From NCBI GenBank assembly GCA_046349085.1, contig JAXMDA010000001.1:186001-250000 (forward strand): a stretch of 64,000 bases of DNA. Reading direction: 5' to 3'. The DNA is from JAJXWB01 sp046349085 (GTDB taxonomy: Bacteria; Pseudomonadota; Alphaproteobacteria; Rhizobiales; Beijerinckiaceae). Below are positions 41,140-49,482 of this stretch, one piece after another. The position numbers were made by a program, and so were the translations under genes. Below the pieces are notes generated by a model that did no database searches, was not told the origin of the DNA, and worked only from the letters and a program-made list of their open reading frames with translations. The stretch's first letter is position 1, and each line of letters starts with the position of its first letter.

Positions 41140-41153
41140 TTGAGCTAGATCAT
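41140..41153. promoter_or_regulatory. FixK/FNR-like box upstream of hemA
   Basis: TTGAGCTAGATCAT matches the FixK/FNR-type palindrome TTGATCTAGATCAA at 12 of 14 positions. It lies in the gap between hemA and the secreted protein at 41178. Oxygen control of hemA by this regulator family is established in other Alphaproteobacteria. The distance to the start (about 175 bases) is longer than usual. Confidence 0.4.
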
Positions 41154-41177
41154 GCCCGGCCGGAATCGGCCTTAAGC

Positions 41178-41627
41178 CTATTTGCCGACAGGCGCCCTGC
41201 CCGTGGGCGGATAGCGGCGCAGCACGGAGCCCACATCGTAGATGACGGGCTGGGCGACATAGCCGGCGTCGCCCTGCCAGAGCGGCGGCGCGCCGCCATA
41301 ATTCGTAACGACGACCGGGCGCGGCCGCGGATCGCCCGACGGCGTCGCCTGCGCTTGCGACGCCCCGCCTTCGCCTGCGGGCTGATAGACGGCCGGCACG
41401 CCGAAATATCCGGTCTCGGCGCCGCGATAACCACGGGCGTGGCGCAGATAATTTCGCGGCGGACCATACAGCGCGCGCAGAGGCGGCGCGTAGACCGGCC
41501 GGGGGGCGACATGAATCACCCTGGGCGCGGTCGGCCGCATGACATGCCCGTGCCCGCCGGCAAGAGCGGCGGCGGGAACGAGCGCAGAAAGGGCAAGGCC
41601 GAGACCAAGGCAGGCGGACATACGCAT
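41178..41627 (-). CDS. Exported Pro/Tyr/Gly-rich hypothetical protein (149 aa)
   Basis: A 149-residue protein with a signal peptide (MRMSACLGLGLALSALVPAA, cleavage near ALAGG). The mature chain is rich in Pro, Tyr, Arg and Gly (HVAPRPVYAPPLRALYGPPR), low in complexity and probably disordered or surface-associated. No domain is recognised. It is upstream of hemA in the same direction but separated by a 212-base gap with its own regulatory elements, so it is probably a separate unit. Confidence 0.65.
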   Translation of the reverse strand: MRMSACLGLGLALSALVPAAALAGGHGHVMRPTAPRVIHVAPRPVYAPPLRALYGPPRNYLRHARGYRGAETGYFGVPAVYQPAGEGGASQAQATPSGDPRPRPVVVTNYGGAPPLWQGDAGYVAQPVIYDVGSVLRRYPPTGRAPVGK

Positions 41628-41840
41628 GACGCAACTCCAGACGCTCGGGCAGCGTCATTGCCGCCCGTGATCCGGCCTCCTCGCGTCCCTGGTCCGAAAT
41701 CCGCCACTCGGCTACAGGACGGCCGCCGACAGACCTATATGCTCCAAGTAACCTGGAATAATGTTCTGCGGCGACGTCGAGGCTAACATAGGTTTGTCAG
41801 CACAATCCAGCGCCGCCGCCGGGCAGGAGGATTTGCACTC

Positions 41841-43097
41841 ATGCAGAGATTGCTGGCCTCGCTGGCGTCGCGGATCGTCCGGCGGGGCAATCTGGAAATC
41901 GAATATGCGGACGGCGTGAAGCAGCGGTTCGGCGACGGACAGGGCGAACTCGTCGCGATCCGCTTCCTCGACCGCCAGGGCCCCTTCGACCTCGTCCGCA
42001 ATCCCGAGCTCGCGCTGGGCGAACTCTACATGGACGGCAGGCTGGTCATGGCCGCCGGGACGATCCTGGACTTTCTCCGGGTCGTCATGAGCAACGCCGT
42101 TCGCCGCGCGCCGCCGCTGCCAATGCGGGCGATCTGGACGGCGCGCCGGGTGGCTGGAAAACTCTGGCGCAACGAGCGCGCCCGTTCGCGCGCAAACGTC
42201 GCCCATCATTACGACCTCGACGGTCGCCTGTACGACCTTTTCCTCGATCGCGACCGGCAATATTCCTGCGCCTATTTCGAGCGGCCGGACATGAGCCTCG
42301 ACGAGGCGCAGCTCGCCAAGAGGCGCCACATCGCCGCCAAGCTGCTGCTCGAGCCCGGCCAGAAGACGCTCGATATCGGCTCGGGCTGGGGCGGGATGGC
42401 GCTCTATCTGGCGCGCCATTGCGGCGCCGACGTCACCGGCGTCACGCTCTCGACCGAACAGCTCGCGCTCGCGGAAGGGCGCGCCGAAAACGAGGGGCTG
42501 GCGTCCCGGGTCCGGTTTCGCCTGGAGGATTATCGCGACACGCAAGGCCCGTTCGACCGCATCGTTTCTGTCGGCATGTTCGAACATGTGGGCTCGGCCC
42601 ATTACGACGCCTTCTTCGCCAAGCTGGCGGCGCTCCTGACCGAAGACGGCGTCGCCCTCCTGCATACGATCGGCCGGCCCGACGGACCGGGCGCGACGAA
42701 TGCGTGGATCTCGAAGTACATATTTCCCGGCGGCTACATTCCGTCGCTGTCGGAGATTGCCGCCTCCGCAGAAAAGGCGGGCCTCTTCATCACCGACGTC
42801 GAGATCCTGCGCATGCACTACGCGGAGACGCTGAAAGCCTGGCGCGAGCGCTTCATGGCGCGGCGCGACGAGGCCAAGGCGCTCTATGACGAGCGCTTCT
42901 GCCGCATGTGGGAGTTCTATCTCTCGATCTCGGAACTCTCCTTCCGCATCGAAGGCGAATGCGTGTTCCAGATCCAGTTCGCCCGGCGGCACGACATCGT
43001 GCCGATCACACGCAACTACATCGCCGAACGCGAGTTGGCGCTGCGCGCGCTCGATGCGGGCGACCTCACCGGCGAATGGCGGGCGGCCGCGCAATAA
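41841..43097 (+). CDS. cfa: Cyclopropane-fatty-acyl-phospholipid synthase
   Basis: A 418-residue SAM-dependent enzyme. ANVAHHYDLDGRLYDLFLD (about 119-137), YSCAYFERPDMSLDEAQLAK and the SAM motif LDIGSGWGG at 177-185 are diagnostic, with ISKYIFPGGYIPSL and MHYAETLKAWRERF in the C-terminal part. It methylenates unsaturated acyl chains of membrane phospholipids, typically in stationary phase or acid stress. It lies alone between the hemA region and the convergent OmpA gene, whose stop is 15 bases away. A GGAGG site precedes the ATG at 41841. Confidence 0.93.
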   Translation: MQRLLASLASRIVRRGNLEIEYADGVKQRFGDGQGELVAIRFLDRQGPFDLVRNPELALGELYMDGRLVMAAGTILDFLRVVMSNAVRRAPPLPMRAIWTARRVAGKLWRNERARSRANVAHHYDLDGRLYDLFLDRDRQYSCAYFERPDMSLDEAQLAKRRHIAAKLLLEPGQKTLDIGSGWGGMALYLARHCGADVTGVTLSTEQLALAEGRAENEGLASRVRFRLEDYRDTQGPFDRIVSVGMFEHVGSAHYDAFFAKLAALLTEDGVALLHTIGRPDGPGATNAWISKYIFPGGYIPSLSEIAASAEKAGLFITDVEILRMHYAETLKAWRERFMARRDEAKALYDERFCRMWEFYLSISELSFRIEGECVFQIQFARRHDIVPITRNYIAERELALRALDAGDLTGEWRAAAQ

Positions 43098-43112
43098 GGC
43101 GGCCGCTCCTTC

Positions 43113-45095
43113 CTATTGGTTCTGCCCGCTCAGCAGGTTGGTGATGCGGCGCACGACGACGCGGCGATTGCGGCGTTCGGCGCCTTGCGTCTGCACCTTG
43201 GGATATTGCGCGCCGTAGCCTTGCGTCGTCAGGTTTTCCGGCGGCACGCCGAAATCGCGCGTGAGGATTTCCGCCACCGATTGCGCCCGCCTGTCCGACA
43301 GCGAGATGTTGTCGACCGGCGAGCCCACCGCATCCGTGTGGCCTTCGACGAGATAGACCTCGTTGGCGTTGCGCTGGATCGCCTGATTGAGCGCCTGCGC
43401 CAGGACGCCGAGCTTCTGCGTCTGGTCCGGCGCCAGCGTCCATGAGCCCGTGTCGAAATTGACCGTGTCGAGATCGACGCTGCGCGTATAGGCGCGCACG
43501 TCGGGGCTCGAACGGATTTCGTCGAGCGTGAAGCGGCGCGGGATCGGCGCGACCGGCGGCGCGGTCAGCGTGTCGTAGATCAGGCGCTCGTCCGCGGCGG
43601 CGGCGTCGACGATGTAGCGCTCCGCCGGGATGCGCAGCGGCGGCGGCGGCAGAACGACGACCTCGTCGGCATAGGCGCGCTGGCCGCCGCGATAGCTGTT
43701 GTCGATGATGACGATCTCCGAGCCGTCGCGCGCGCGGCGATAGCGGCGGATGAGATTGCCGTCGGCGTCGGTGACGGTCACGACCTCGTCGCCGTCGCGG
43801 CCGCGGTAGACCGTGACGAACTGGTCGCCGCGCCGTTCGCTGCGCACGTCGCCGCCGAGCGCGCGGAAACGCTCGTTCTCATCGTGGCGCAGGAAGTAGC
43901 GGTCGCCGTCGCGCACGATGGTGCGGCCGGGCTCCTGATAGATGAGGGCGTCCCTGTCGCGGTACTCGCGACGCTCGCGCTGCACGGCGTCGAGCGAGCG
44001 CGGCTCGGCGCCCGGCCGGGTCAGCAGGAAACCGCCGACCGCGCCCGCGGCGGCGCCGAGCGCGGCCGCGCCGGCAGGCCCGATCCGGCCCGAGCCGCCC
44101 GTGCGCGGCGGCTGGCCGACCGGCCCGTCCGGCACGCGCGGCACGGGCGCATTGGCTGCGGGCGCGCCGGGTTGGGGAACAGGCGACGGCGTCGCGGCGG
44201 CGGGCGGCTGCGGCGCGGCGGGCGCTCCGGGTTGCGCGGCGCCGGGCCGCGGCGGCTGGCCGGGCAAGGGCGGCAGCGGGCCGCCCTGCTGCGGGCGCGC
44301 GCCCTGCCCCGGAACGGGAGCCGGCCGCCCGGTCGCGGCAGGCGGGCGCCCGGCCGGCGAGGGCTGCACGGGCGGCGAGGCGGGCTGCCCCGTCGCGGCA
44401 GGGGGCGCGGCGCCGGGGCCGGGCTGGGCGCGGGGCTGCTGAAACCCGCTCGGCGGCTGCTGCGCGGCAGGCGGCGCGGAAGCTGGCGGGCGGGTTTGCG
44501 GCGGCGCGGCCGGGGTCTGCTGGATGCGCGGCGTCTCGGACGCGGGTCCGGGCTGCGGCGTCGGACGCGGCGCGGATTGCGAGGGCGGCTGCTGACCGGG
44601 CTGGCCCATGCGGGGCGGCGCGCCGGCTGGCGGCTGGACGTGCGGCGGCTGGCCCATCGGCGCCGGGCGCGGCTGAACGCGCGGCGCCTCGGACGCCGGT
44701 CCTGGCTGCGGCGCCGGACGGGGCGCGGATTGCGAGGGCGGCTGCTGACCGGGCTGGCCCATGCGGGGCGGCGCGCCGGCTGGCGGCTGGACGTGTGGCG
44801 GCTGGCCCATCGGCGCCGGGCGCGGCTGAACACGCGGCGGCTCGGGCGTCTGCCCGGGCGCGGCGTGCGGAATGGGCGCGGCGCGGGGCGGCGCGGCATA
44901 GGGCGCCTGCGGCGGGCGCGCCGCCGGGGCGGCGGGCCGCGGCGGCTGTCCCTGCTGTTTTTCGCGGCCCTGCTCGGGCTGCGCCTGCGCCAGCCGAGGG
45001 CTGTCCGCGCCGGCCGCCACACCGGCGCCCGCCTGCGCAATAAGAAGCGCCGGCGCCATGACGCCAGCCAAAAGGTTCTTGGTCGTCTTATGCAT
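43113..45095 (-). CDS. OmpA-family outer membrane protein with long Pro-rich region
   Basis: A 660-residue envelope protein. A signal peptide (MHKTTKNLLAGVMAPALLIA) precedes about 300 residues of Pro/Ala/Gln-rich repeats, including two copies of a 51-residue unit (residues 87-188). A Gly/Ala hydrophobic segment (GPAGAAALGAAAGAVGGFLL) follows at about 345-365. The C-terminal 120 residues are an OmpA peptidoglycan-binding domain with VEGHTDAVGSPVDNISLSDR and RAQSVAEIL. It resembles the OmpA proteins with YMGG-type linkers of Hyphomicrobiales. The Pro-rich part probably spans the periplasm while the C-terminus binds peptidoglycan. Confidence 0.87.
   Translation of the reverse strand: MHKTTKNLLAGVMAPALLIAQAGAGVAAGADSPRLAQAQPEQGREKQQGQPPRPAAPAARPPQAPYAAPPRAAPIPHAAPGQTPEPPRVQPRPAPMGQPPHVQPPAGAPPRMGQPGQQPPSQSAPRPAPQPGPASEAPRVQPRPAPMGQPPHVQPPAGAPPRMGQPGQQPPSQSAPRPTPQPGPASETPRIQQTPAAPPQTRPPASAPPAAQQPPSGFQQPRAQPGPGAAPPAATGQPASPPVQPSPAGRPPAATGRPAPVPGQGARPQQGGPLPPLPGQPPRPGAAQPGAPAAPQPPAAATPSPVPQPGAPAANAPVPRVPDGPVGQPPRTGGSGRIGPAGAAALGAAAGAVGGFLLTRPGAEPRSLDAVQRERREYRDRDALIYQEPGRTIVRDGDRYFLRHDENERFRALGGDVRSERRGDQFVTVYRGRDGDEVVTVTDADGNLIRRYRRARDGSEIVIIDNSYRGGQRAYADEVVVLPPPPLRIPAERYIVDAAAADERLIYDTLTAPPVAPIPRRFTLDEIRSSPDVRAYTRSVDLDTVNFDTGSWTLAPDQTQKLGVLAQALNQAIQRNANEVYLVEGHTDAVGSPVDNISLSDRRAQSVAEILTRDFGVPPENLTTQGYGAQYPKVQTQGAERRNRRVVVRRITNLLSGQNQ
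44532..44837 (-). repeat. Tandem duplication of a 153-bp unit inside the OmpA gene
   Basis: Two in-frame copies (44685-44837 and 44532-44684) each encode 51 residues beginning PRVQPRPAPMGQPPHVQPPA. They differ by only a few substitutions (PAPQ/TPQ, SEA/SET). The near identity at DNA level suggests a recent duplication that could vary in copy number. Confidence 0.85.
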
Positions 45096-45181
45096 CTTGT
45101 CCTCGCCGCCGGCGTGAATATAGCCGGCCCAGTCCGGCCACGGTCATGGCCGACGGCGAAGCGTCTCGGCAAAGCTGGGCG

Positions 45182-45209
45182 TCGCGGCGCCTATTTCTGG
45201 GCGCCGCGA
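45182..45209. other. Perfect 10-bp hairpin between the ABM and OmpA genes
   Basis: TCGCGGCGCC (45182-45191) and GGCGCCGCGA (45200-45209) pair perfectly around an eight-base loop. It lies 67 bases after the ABM-gene stop and about 87 bases before the OmpA start, both on the minus strand. There is no T-run, so a simple terminator is unlikely. It could be a transcription-factor site or an RNA hairpin in the OmpA leader. Confidence 0.4.
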
Positions 45210-45275
45210 AGGATTTGTCGGACTCTTCCGCCACACAGATGAACGCGGAAGGCCCTGCCGAGTTTCAGATTTCTC

Positions 45276-45560
45276 TCAGATTTCCTGCAGGATCTTCACG
45301 TCCGGGCGGCCATCCATGAAGGCGCCCATCTTCTTGCCGAGTTCCTTGAAATGCGCCGTGCCGCGATGCGTCTCGACGGCGGCCTGGTCGACATAGCGCT
45401 CCATGAAAACATATGTATCCGGCTCGCTTGCCTTGCAGAGCTGGTAGAGCTTGCAGCCCGGCTCCCCGGCGTTCACCTTCGCGGCGAGTTCGCGGGCGAC
45501 CGCCTCGAATTCGGCGCCCTGCCCGGGCTTGGTCTTGATTGTGGCGACGATGGCGATCAT
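45276..45560 (-). CDS. ABM-domain quinol monooxygenase-like protein
   Basis: A 94-residue antibiotic-biosynthesis-monooxygenase fold protein (dimeric alpha-beta barrel). MIAIVATIKTKPGQGAEFEA, EPGCKLYQLCKASEPDTYVF and the C-terminal AHFKELGKKMGAFMDGRPDV match the YgiN-like family. The ATG at 45560 follows an AGGAG site. The open frame extends upstream but without family similarity. Members act on quinols or have no known activity. It stands alone and is divergent from the gene at 45636. Confidence 0.85.
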   Translation of the reverse strand: MIAIVATIKTKPGQGAEFEAVARELAAKVNAGEPGCKLYQLCKASEPDTYVFMERYVDQAAVETHRGTAHFKELGKKMGAFMDGRPDVKILQEI

Positions 45561-45635
45561 GTGGGCTCCTGAGGCTTCCCCGTCAGACGCGACGGCGTCT
45601 GTTCTCTTGTGAAAGTTGCGGCGACAAACTGCGCG

Positions 45636-46010
45636 ATGTCCGAAGAAACGCAAGAGGATTTCGCGGATGCCGGCGATGCGCCCGACGCGAACCGGGATTT
45701 CGCGCGGGCCGAGATCGAGCGGCTGGAGGCGCGCATGGACGCGCTGCGCGATCAGCTCGAATCCTGCCGCAAGGCCATCCTGCTCTCCCGCATCGGGCTC
45801 GCTGTCGCCGCGGCGTTGTTCATGCTGACGCTGCTGGGCCTGATACGCTCGACGCCCGCGCTGCTGCTGGCGATCGCCGGCACGATGGCGGGCTTCGTCG
45901 GCATCGGCTCGAACCGCACGACCGCCGAGCAGGCGCGCGCGGAACTGGCGGCGTGCCGGGCGGAGCGCGACGCGCTGATCGACGGGCTCGCGCCGCGGCA
46001 GATGGACTAA
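45636..46010 (+). CDS. Small coiled-coil membrane protein (124 aa)
   Basis: A 124-residue protein. An acidic N-terminus and a short coiled coil (FARAEIERLEARMDALRDQL) precede two membrane spans (ILLSRIGLAVAAALFMLTLL and PALLLAIAGTMAGFVGIG) and an Ala/Arg/Glu C-terminal helix. The ATG at 45636 is preferred over a GTG at 45609. No named family is recognised. It converges on the acyl-CoA ligase, with a hairpin between them. Confidence 0.7.
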   Translation: MSEETQEDFADAGDAPDANRDFARAEIERLEARMDALRDQLESCRKAILLSRIGLAVAAALFMLTLLGLIRSTPALLLAIAGTMAGFVGIGSNRTTAEQARAELAACRAERDALIDGLAPRQMD

Positions 46011-46029
46011 TCCTCAGGATTGACCTTCC

Positions 46030-46047
46030 CTCCCCGCGAGCGGGGAG
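46030..46047. terminator. Short GC hairpin between convergent genes, possible bidirectional terminator
   Basis: CTCCCCG (46030-46036) pairs with CGGGGAG (46041-46047) around CGAG. It lies 20 bases past one stop and 10 bases past the other. No clear T-run is present on either side. It may instead be a fragment of the C-rich dispersed repeat. Confidence 0.4.
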
Positions 46048-46056
46048 ATAGCCCCA

Positions 46057-47604
46057 TCAATCCGCGTATTCCGTCCGCAACTGACGCTTCAGCAGCTTGC
46101 CCGCCGTGTTGCGCGGCAGGTTCTGCACGTAGATCACCTTCTTCGGCACCTTGAACGGCGCGAGGATTTCGCGGGCGTGGGCGATGAGGCCCGCCTCGTC
46201 CGGCTGGTGGCCGGGCTTCAGCACGACCATCGCGGTGACCGCCTCGATCCACTTGGGATCGGGCAGGCCGACGACCGCCACCTCCGACACGGAGGGATGC
46301 TTGAACAGGGCTTCCTCGACCTCGCGGCCCGCAACCACCACGCCGCCGGACTTGATGATGTCCTTCACGCGGTCGACGACATAGAGATAGCCCTCCTCGT
46401 CGAAATAGCCGACGTCGCCGGAATGGAACCAGCCGCCGGCGAAGGCCTCGGCCGTCTCCTCGGGCTTGTTGTAATATTCCTCCAGCAATTGCGGCGAGCG
46501 ATGGACGATTTCGCCGTGCACGCCGGGCGGGCAGTCGTTCATGGCCTCGTCGACGACGCGCGTCTGCACGGTGAGGATCGGGCGGCCGGCCGACGCCGGA
46601 CGGTCGTCGTGCTCCTCGGGCTTGAGGATGGTGGCGAGCGGCGCGATCTCGGTCTGGCCGTAGCAATTGTAGAAGCGCACGCCCGGCAGCTTCTGCCGCA
46701 GCTCCTGCAGCACCGGCACCGGCATGATCGACGCGCCGTAGTAGATGTTGCGCAGCGTGCGCAGGTCGCGCCTGTCGAAATCGGGATGGCGCAAGAGGCT
46801 GATCCAGACGGTCGGCGGCGCGAAGAAGGACGTGATCTTCAGCCGCTCGATCAGCTCGAGCACGACGTCGGGCGCCGGCGCCTCGATGAGATGGGTGACC
46901 GCGCCGATCATCATCTGCGGCATGGTGAAGGCGTGCATCTGCGCGGTGTGGTAGAGCGGCAGCGCGGCCAGCGCGACGTCGCTGCCCGAAAATTCCATCT
47001 CGATCGCGCAGGCCATGTATTCGGCGACATAGGCGCGGTGCGACATGACGGCCGCCTTGGGCGCCGCCGTCGTGCCGGAGGTGTAGCAGAACTGCGCGGG
47101 ATCGCCGTCGCCGCAATCGGATTCGTCGATGCGGGGCGCGTTCCTGTCGAGCGTGGCGGAGAGAATATCGCCGTCGCCGCCGCGGATCAGCCCGTAATGC
47201 TCGACCTTCGCGGTCTTGCGCACGGCGTCCACCGTCGGCGCGAGGTCGGGGTCGTGGAACAGGGCCTTCGCGCCGGACTGGTCGAGGATGTAGGAGAGCT
47301 CGCCGGCGGTGAGCGCATAATTGATCGGCACGTGCACCAGGCCGATGCGCACGCAGCCGAGCCAGAGCATGAGGTAGGCGTCGGAATTCTTGGCGTAGGC
47401 GCCGACGCGGTCGCCCTTCTTCAGCCCGAGGCCCGCAAGGCGATGGGCGACGCGGCCGGCCGCCGCGTCGATCTCGGCGAAGGACCAGTCGCGTCCGGCG
47501 AAGGTCAGCGCCGTGCGGCCGCGATATTTCATCGCCGCGCGGCGCAGGCCGTCCGAAATCGTGCTGCGGTGAAGGGCGGACGCATTCGTGGCCACGGACG
47601 ACAT
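46057..47604 (-). CDS. Fatty-acid/long-chain acyl-CoA ligase (AMP-forming)
   Basis: A 515-residue adenylate-forming enzyme. The P-loop-like motif is CYTSGTTAAPKAAVMSHRAY, a variant of the usual TSGTTGxPKG. YYGASIMPVPVLQEL and NCYGQTEIAPLATIL follow, then GWFHSGDVGYFDEEGYLYVV with the adenylate-binding Asp, and the C-terminal Lys in NLPRNTAGKLLKRQLR. It activates a carboxylic acid to its CoA thioester with ATP. Specificity is uncertain but overall similarity is to fatty-acid-CoA ligases. A GGGGAGA site precedes ATG 47604. It lies 115 bases downstream of the hybrid kinase and could share its regulation. Confidence 0.88.
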   Translation of the reverse strand: MSSVATNASALHRSTISDGLRRAAMKYRGRTALTFAGRDWSFAEIDAAAGRVAHRLAGLGLKKGDRVGAYAKNSDAYLMLWLGCVRIGLVHVPINYALTAGELSYILDQSGAKALFHDPDLAPTVDAVRKTAKVEHYGLIRGGDGDILSATLDRNAPRIDESDCGDGDPAQFCYTSGTTAAPKAAVMSHRAYVAEYMACAIEMEFSGSDVALAALPLYHTAQMHAFTMPQMMIGAVTHLIEAPAPDVVLELIERLKITSFFAPPTVWISLLRHPDFDRRDLRTLRNIYYGASIMPVPVLQELRQKLPGVRFYNCYGQTEIAPLATILKPEEHDDRPASAGRPILTVQTRVVDEAMNDCPPGVHGEIVHRSPQLLEEYYNKPEETAEAFAGGWFHSGDVGYFDEEGYLYVVDRVKDIIKSGGVVVAGREVEEALFKHPSVSEVAVVGLPDPKWIEAVTAMVVLKPGHQPDEAGLIAHAREILAPFKVPKKVIYVQNLPRNTAGKLLKRQLRTEYAD

Positions 47605-47719
47605 AATTTTCTCCCCGGATATTTCTTTGCGCCGGACGGCCGGCGTGTTCGGACGGATTTGTAGCCTGCCGGCCGCGCCGGGCAAATGGGGAAAAGCGCG
47701 CGCGAACAGGCCTGGCCGA

Positions 47720-49468
47720 TCAGCGCGCCAGCAGGGCGCGCAGGCGCGCAGGCTCCACGGGCTTGCGCAGGACGAGGAGATCCTGCGCGGCGGCGCGGCG
47801 GTCCAGCTCTTCGTCCACCTCGCCTGTAACCAGCGCGCAGGTCGCGCGCGCGCCGAAACGCATGCGTATGCGTTCGGCCACATCGAGGCCGGTTTCGGCG
47901 CCGGCGAGGCGATAGTCGACCAGCACATGCCAGCGCGCATCGGCGTCGCCAGCAGCGAGCGTTGCGAGGGCGCAATCGCCGTCCTCGCAGAAATGCGCCT
48001 CGACGCCCCAGCGCGCCAGCATCCTTTGCATCGCATCGCGCACGCGCGCGTCGTCGTCCACGACAAGCGCCTTGCGGCCCCGAATTGTCGAGGGCGCCGG
48101 CGTCTGCGCGGACTGCCGCGACATCTCGGCGGGAGTGGCGCGCGCGCACGGAACGAGGATCGTGAAGACCGAACCCCGTCCGACTTCCGACCGCAGGTCG
48201 ACGCCCCACCCCATGCCCTCGCACAGACGCCTGACGATGCCGAGGCCAAGGCCGAAGCCACGCGCGCGATTGCGTTCGGGATTGCCGAGCTGGAGAAAGT
48301 CCTCGAACACGTCGGCCCGCCGGTCCTCGGGAATGCCGATGCCGGTATCGGCGACAAGAATCGCGATCGCGCCGCCCCGCCGTCGCGCGCCGACGAGCGC
48401 GCCGCCTTGCTTCGTGTAGCGCAACGCGTTCGACAGGAGGTTGCCGAGCACGCGCTCGAGAATGTCGGGCGCGACATCGGCGACGAGACGCGTGCGCGCC
48501 ACGCGCAGTTCGAGTCCCGCCGCCGCCGCGTTCGGCCGCGCCTGCACGGCGAGCCGCTGGAACAGGGCGTCGAGTTCGGTCGGCTCGACTTTCGCGCGCG
48601 AGATCAGCGCGCTCGTTTCCTGCACGCCCAGGATGGCGTTGAACTGCGCGTCCAGGCTTTTCGCGCAGGCGGCAAGGCTGTCCAGCAGGTTCTCTCGCTC
48701 GGCCGGCGCCGGATTGTCGCGCAACAGCGAGAGATAGAGTCCCATGGCGTGCAGGGGCTGGCGCAGATCGTGGGCGGCGGCGCCGAAGAAGCGGCCGCGC
48801 TCGGCGCTCAACTGCTCGATGCGTTGCGTATGGGATTTCTGCTGGTCGAGCAGCAGCCCGATCTCGATCTTGTCGTTGACCGTCGAACGATAGCGTCGCG
48901 CGGCCTGCCGCCCGATCGCCAGCATCATGGGCAGGGCCGCCAGCAGGCAGAAGCCGACCGCGCGGTCGAAGCCCGCGTGCGCCAGCAGCCACGACGCGGC
49001 CGGCAGCACGGCGCAGAGCTGCATGGCGACGAGGGCCGGCGTGTAAAAGGCGCCGGCCCAGATCGCGCCGGCGCAGAATGTGACGATCATCCACGCCGGC
49101 ATGATCGTGCTGACCGGATCGCCGGCGACCGGCAGCAAGATCTGGCCCGCGCTCCAGGCGAGACCCGAAAGGCCGGCGAGCGCCGCCTTGGCGAGCGCCC
49201 AGGCGCGCAACCGGGAATCGTCGGGCCGGCGGGCGAGGTACAGGCGGTTGATGACGATGACCGCAACTTCGCTGACGACAATCGCGAGCCACCAGAACAG
49301 CGCGCGGAGCGGCGCCGCGCCGAGCAGCAATGTCATGGCCAGCGCGATTGCGCCGGAGCCGAGCATGGCGAGCAATTGGAGAGGGCGCACGCCGCCCGGA
49401 CCGGAACTCGGCGAAAATTCGGTAAAGTAGAGACGCATGCGCTCGCGCGCGATGGCCGCCTCGCGCAC
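47720..49468 (-). CDS. Membrane hybrid histidine kinase with C-terminal receiver
   Basis: About 582 residues from a GTG at 49468 (MREAAIARERMRLYF), chosen because the reading then begins 14 bases after the LuxR stop. An ATG at 49438 is the alternative. Residues 25-180 or so hold five to six membrane helices. The HisKA box is FFGAAAHDLRQPLHAMGLYL (His about 232), with the HATPase motifs NLLSNALRYTKQGG, DTGIGIPEDRRADVF and GFGLGLGIVRRL. A receiver domain follows with the acceptor Asp in VLVDYRLAGAETG (about 516). It forms an operon with the LuxR-type regulator and is probably its partner. The signal is unknown. Confidence 0.87.
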   Translation of the reverse strand: MREAAIARERMRLYFTEFSPSSGPGGVRPLQLLAMLGSGAIALAMTLLLGAAPLRALFWWLAIVVSEVAVIVINRLYLARRPDDSRLRAWALAKAALAGLSGLAWSAGQILLPVAGDPVSTIMPAWMIVTFCAGAIWAGAFYTPALVAMQLCAVLPAASWLLAHAGFDRAVGFCLLAALPMMLAIGRQAARRYRSTVNDKIEIGLLLDQQKSHTQRIEQLSAERGRFFGAAAHDLRQPLHAMGLYLSLLRDNPAPAERENLLDSLAACAKSLDAQFNAILGVQETSALISRAKVEPTELDALFQRLAVQARPNAAAAGLELRVARTRLVADVAPDILERVLGNLLSNALRYTKQGGALVGARRRGGAIAILVADTGIGIPEDRRADVFEDFLQLGNPERNRARGFGLGLGIVRRLCEGMGWGVDLRSEVGRGSVFTILVPCARATPAEMSRQSAQTPAPSTIRGRKALVVDDDARVRDAMQRMLARWGVEAHFCEDGDCALATLAAGDADARWHVLVDYRLAGAETGLDVAERIRMRFGARATCALVTGEVDEELDRRAAAQDLLVLRKPVEPARLRALLAR

Positions 49469-49482
49469 GGCGCCGGCCGACG

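Noticed and set aside
44532..44837. Possible CRISPR or satellite array in the OmpA gene
   Set aside because: There are only two copies of an in-frame 153-bp coding unit with no spacers, so it is a protein repeat.
45609..45635. GTG start at 45609 for the small coiled-coil membrane protein
   Set aside because: The nine extra residues add no feature and the ATG at 45636 begins the acidic N-terminus. The choice remains tentative.
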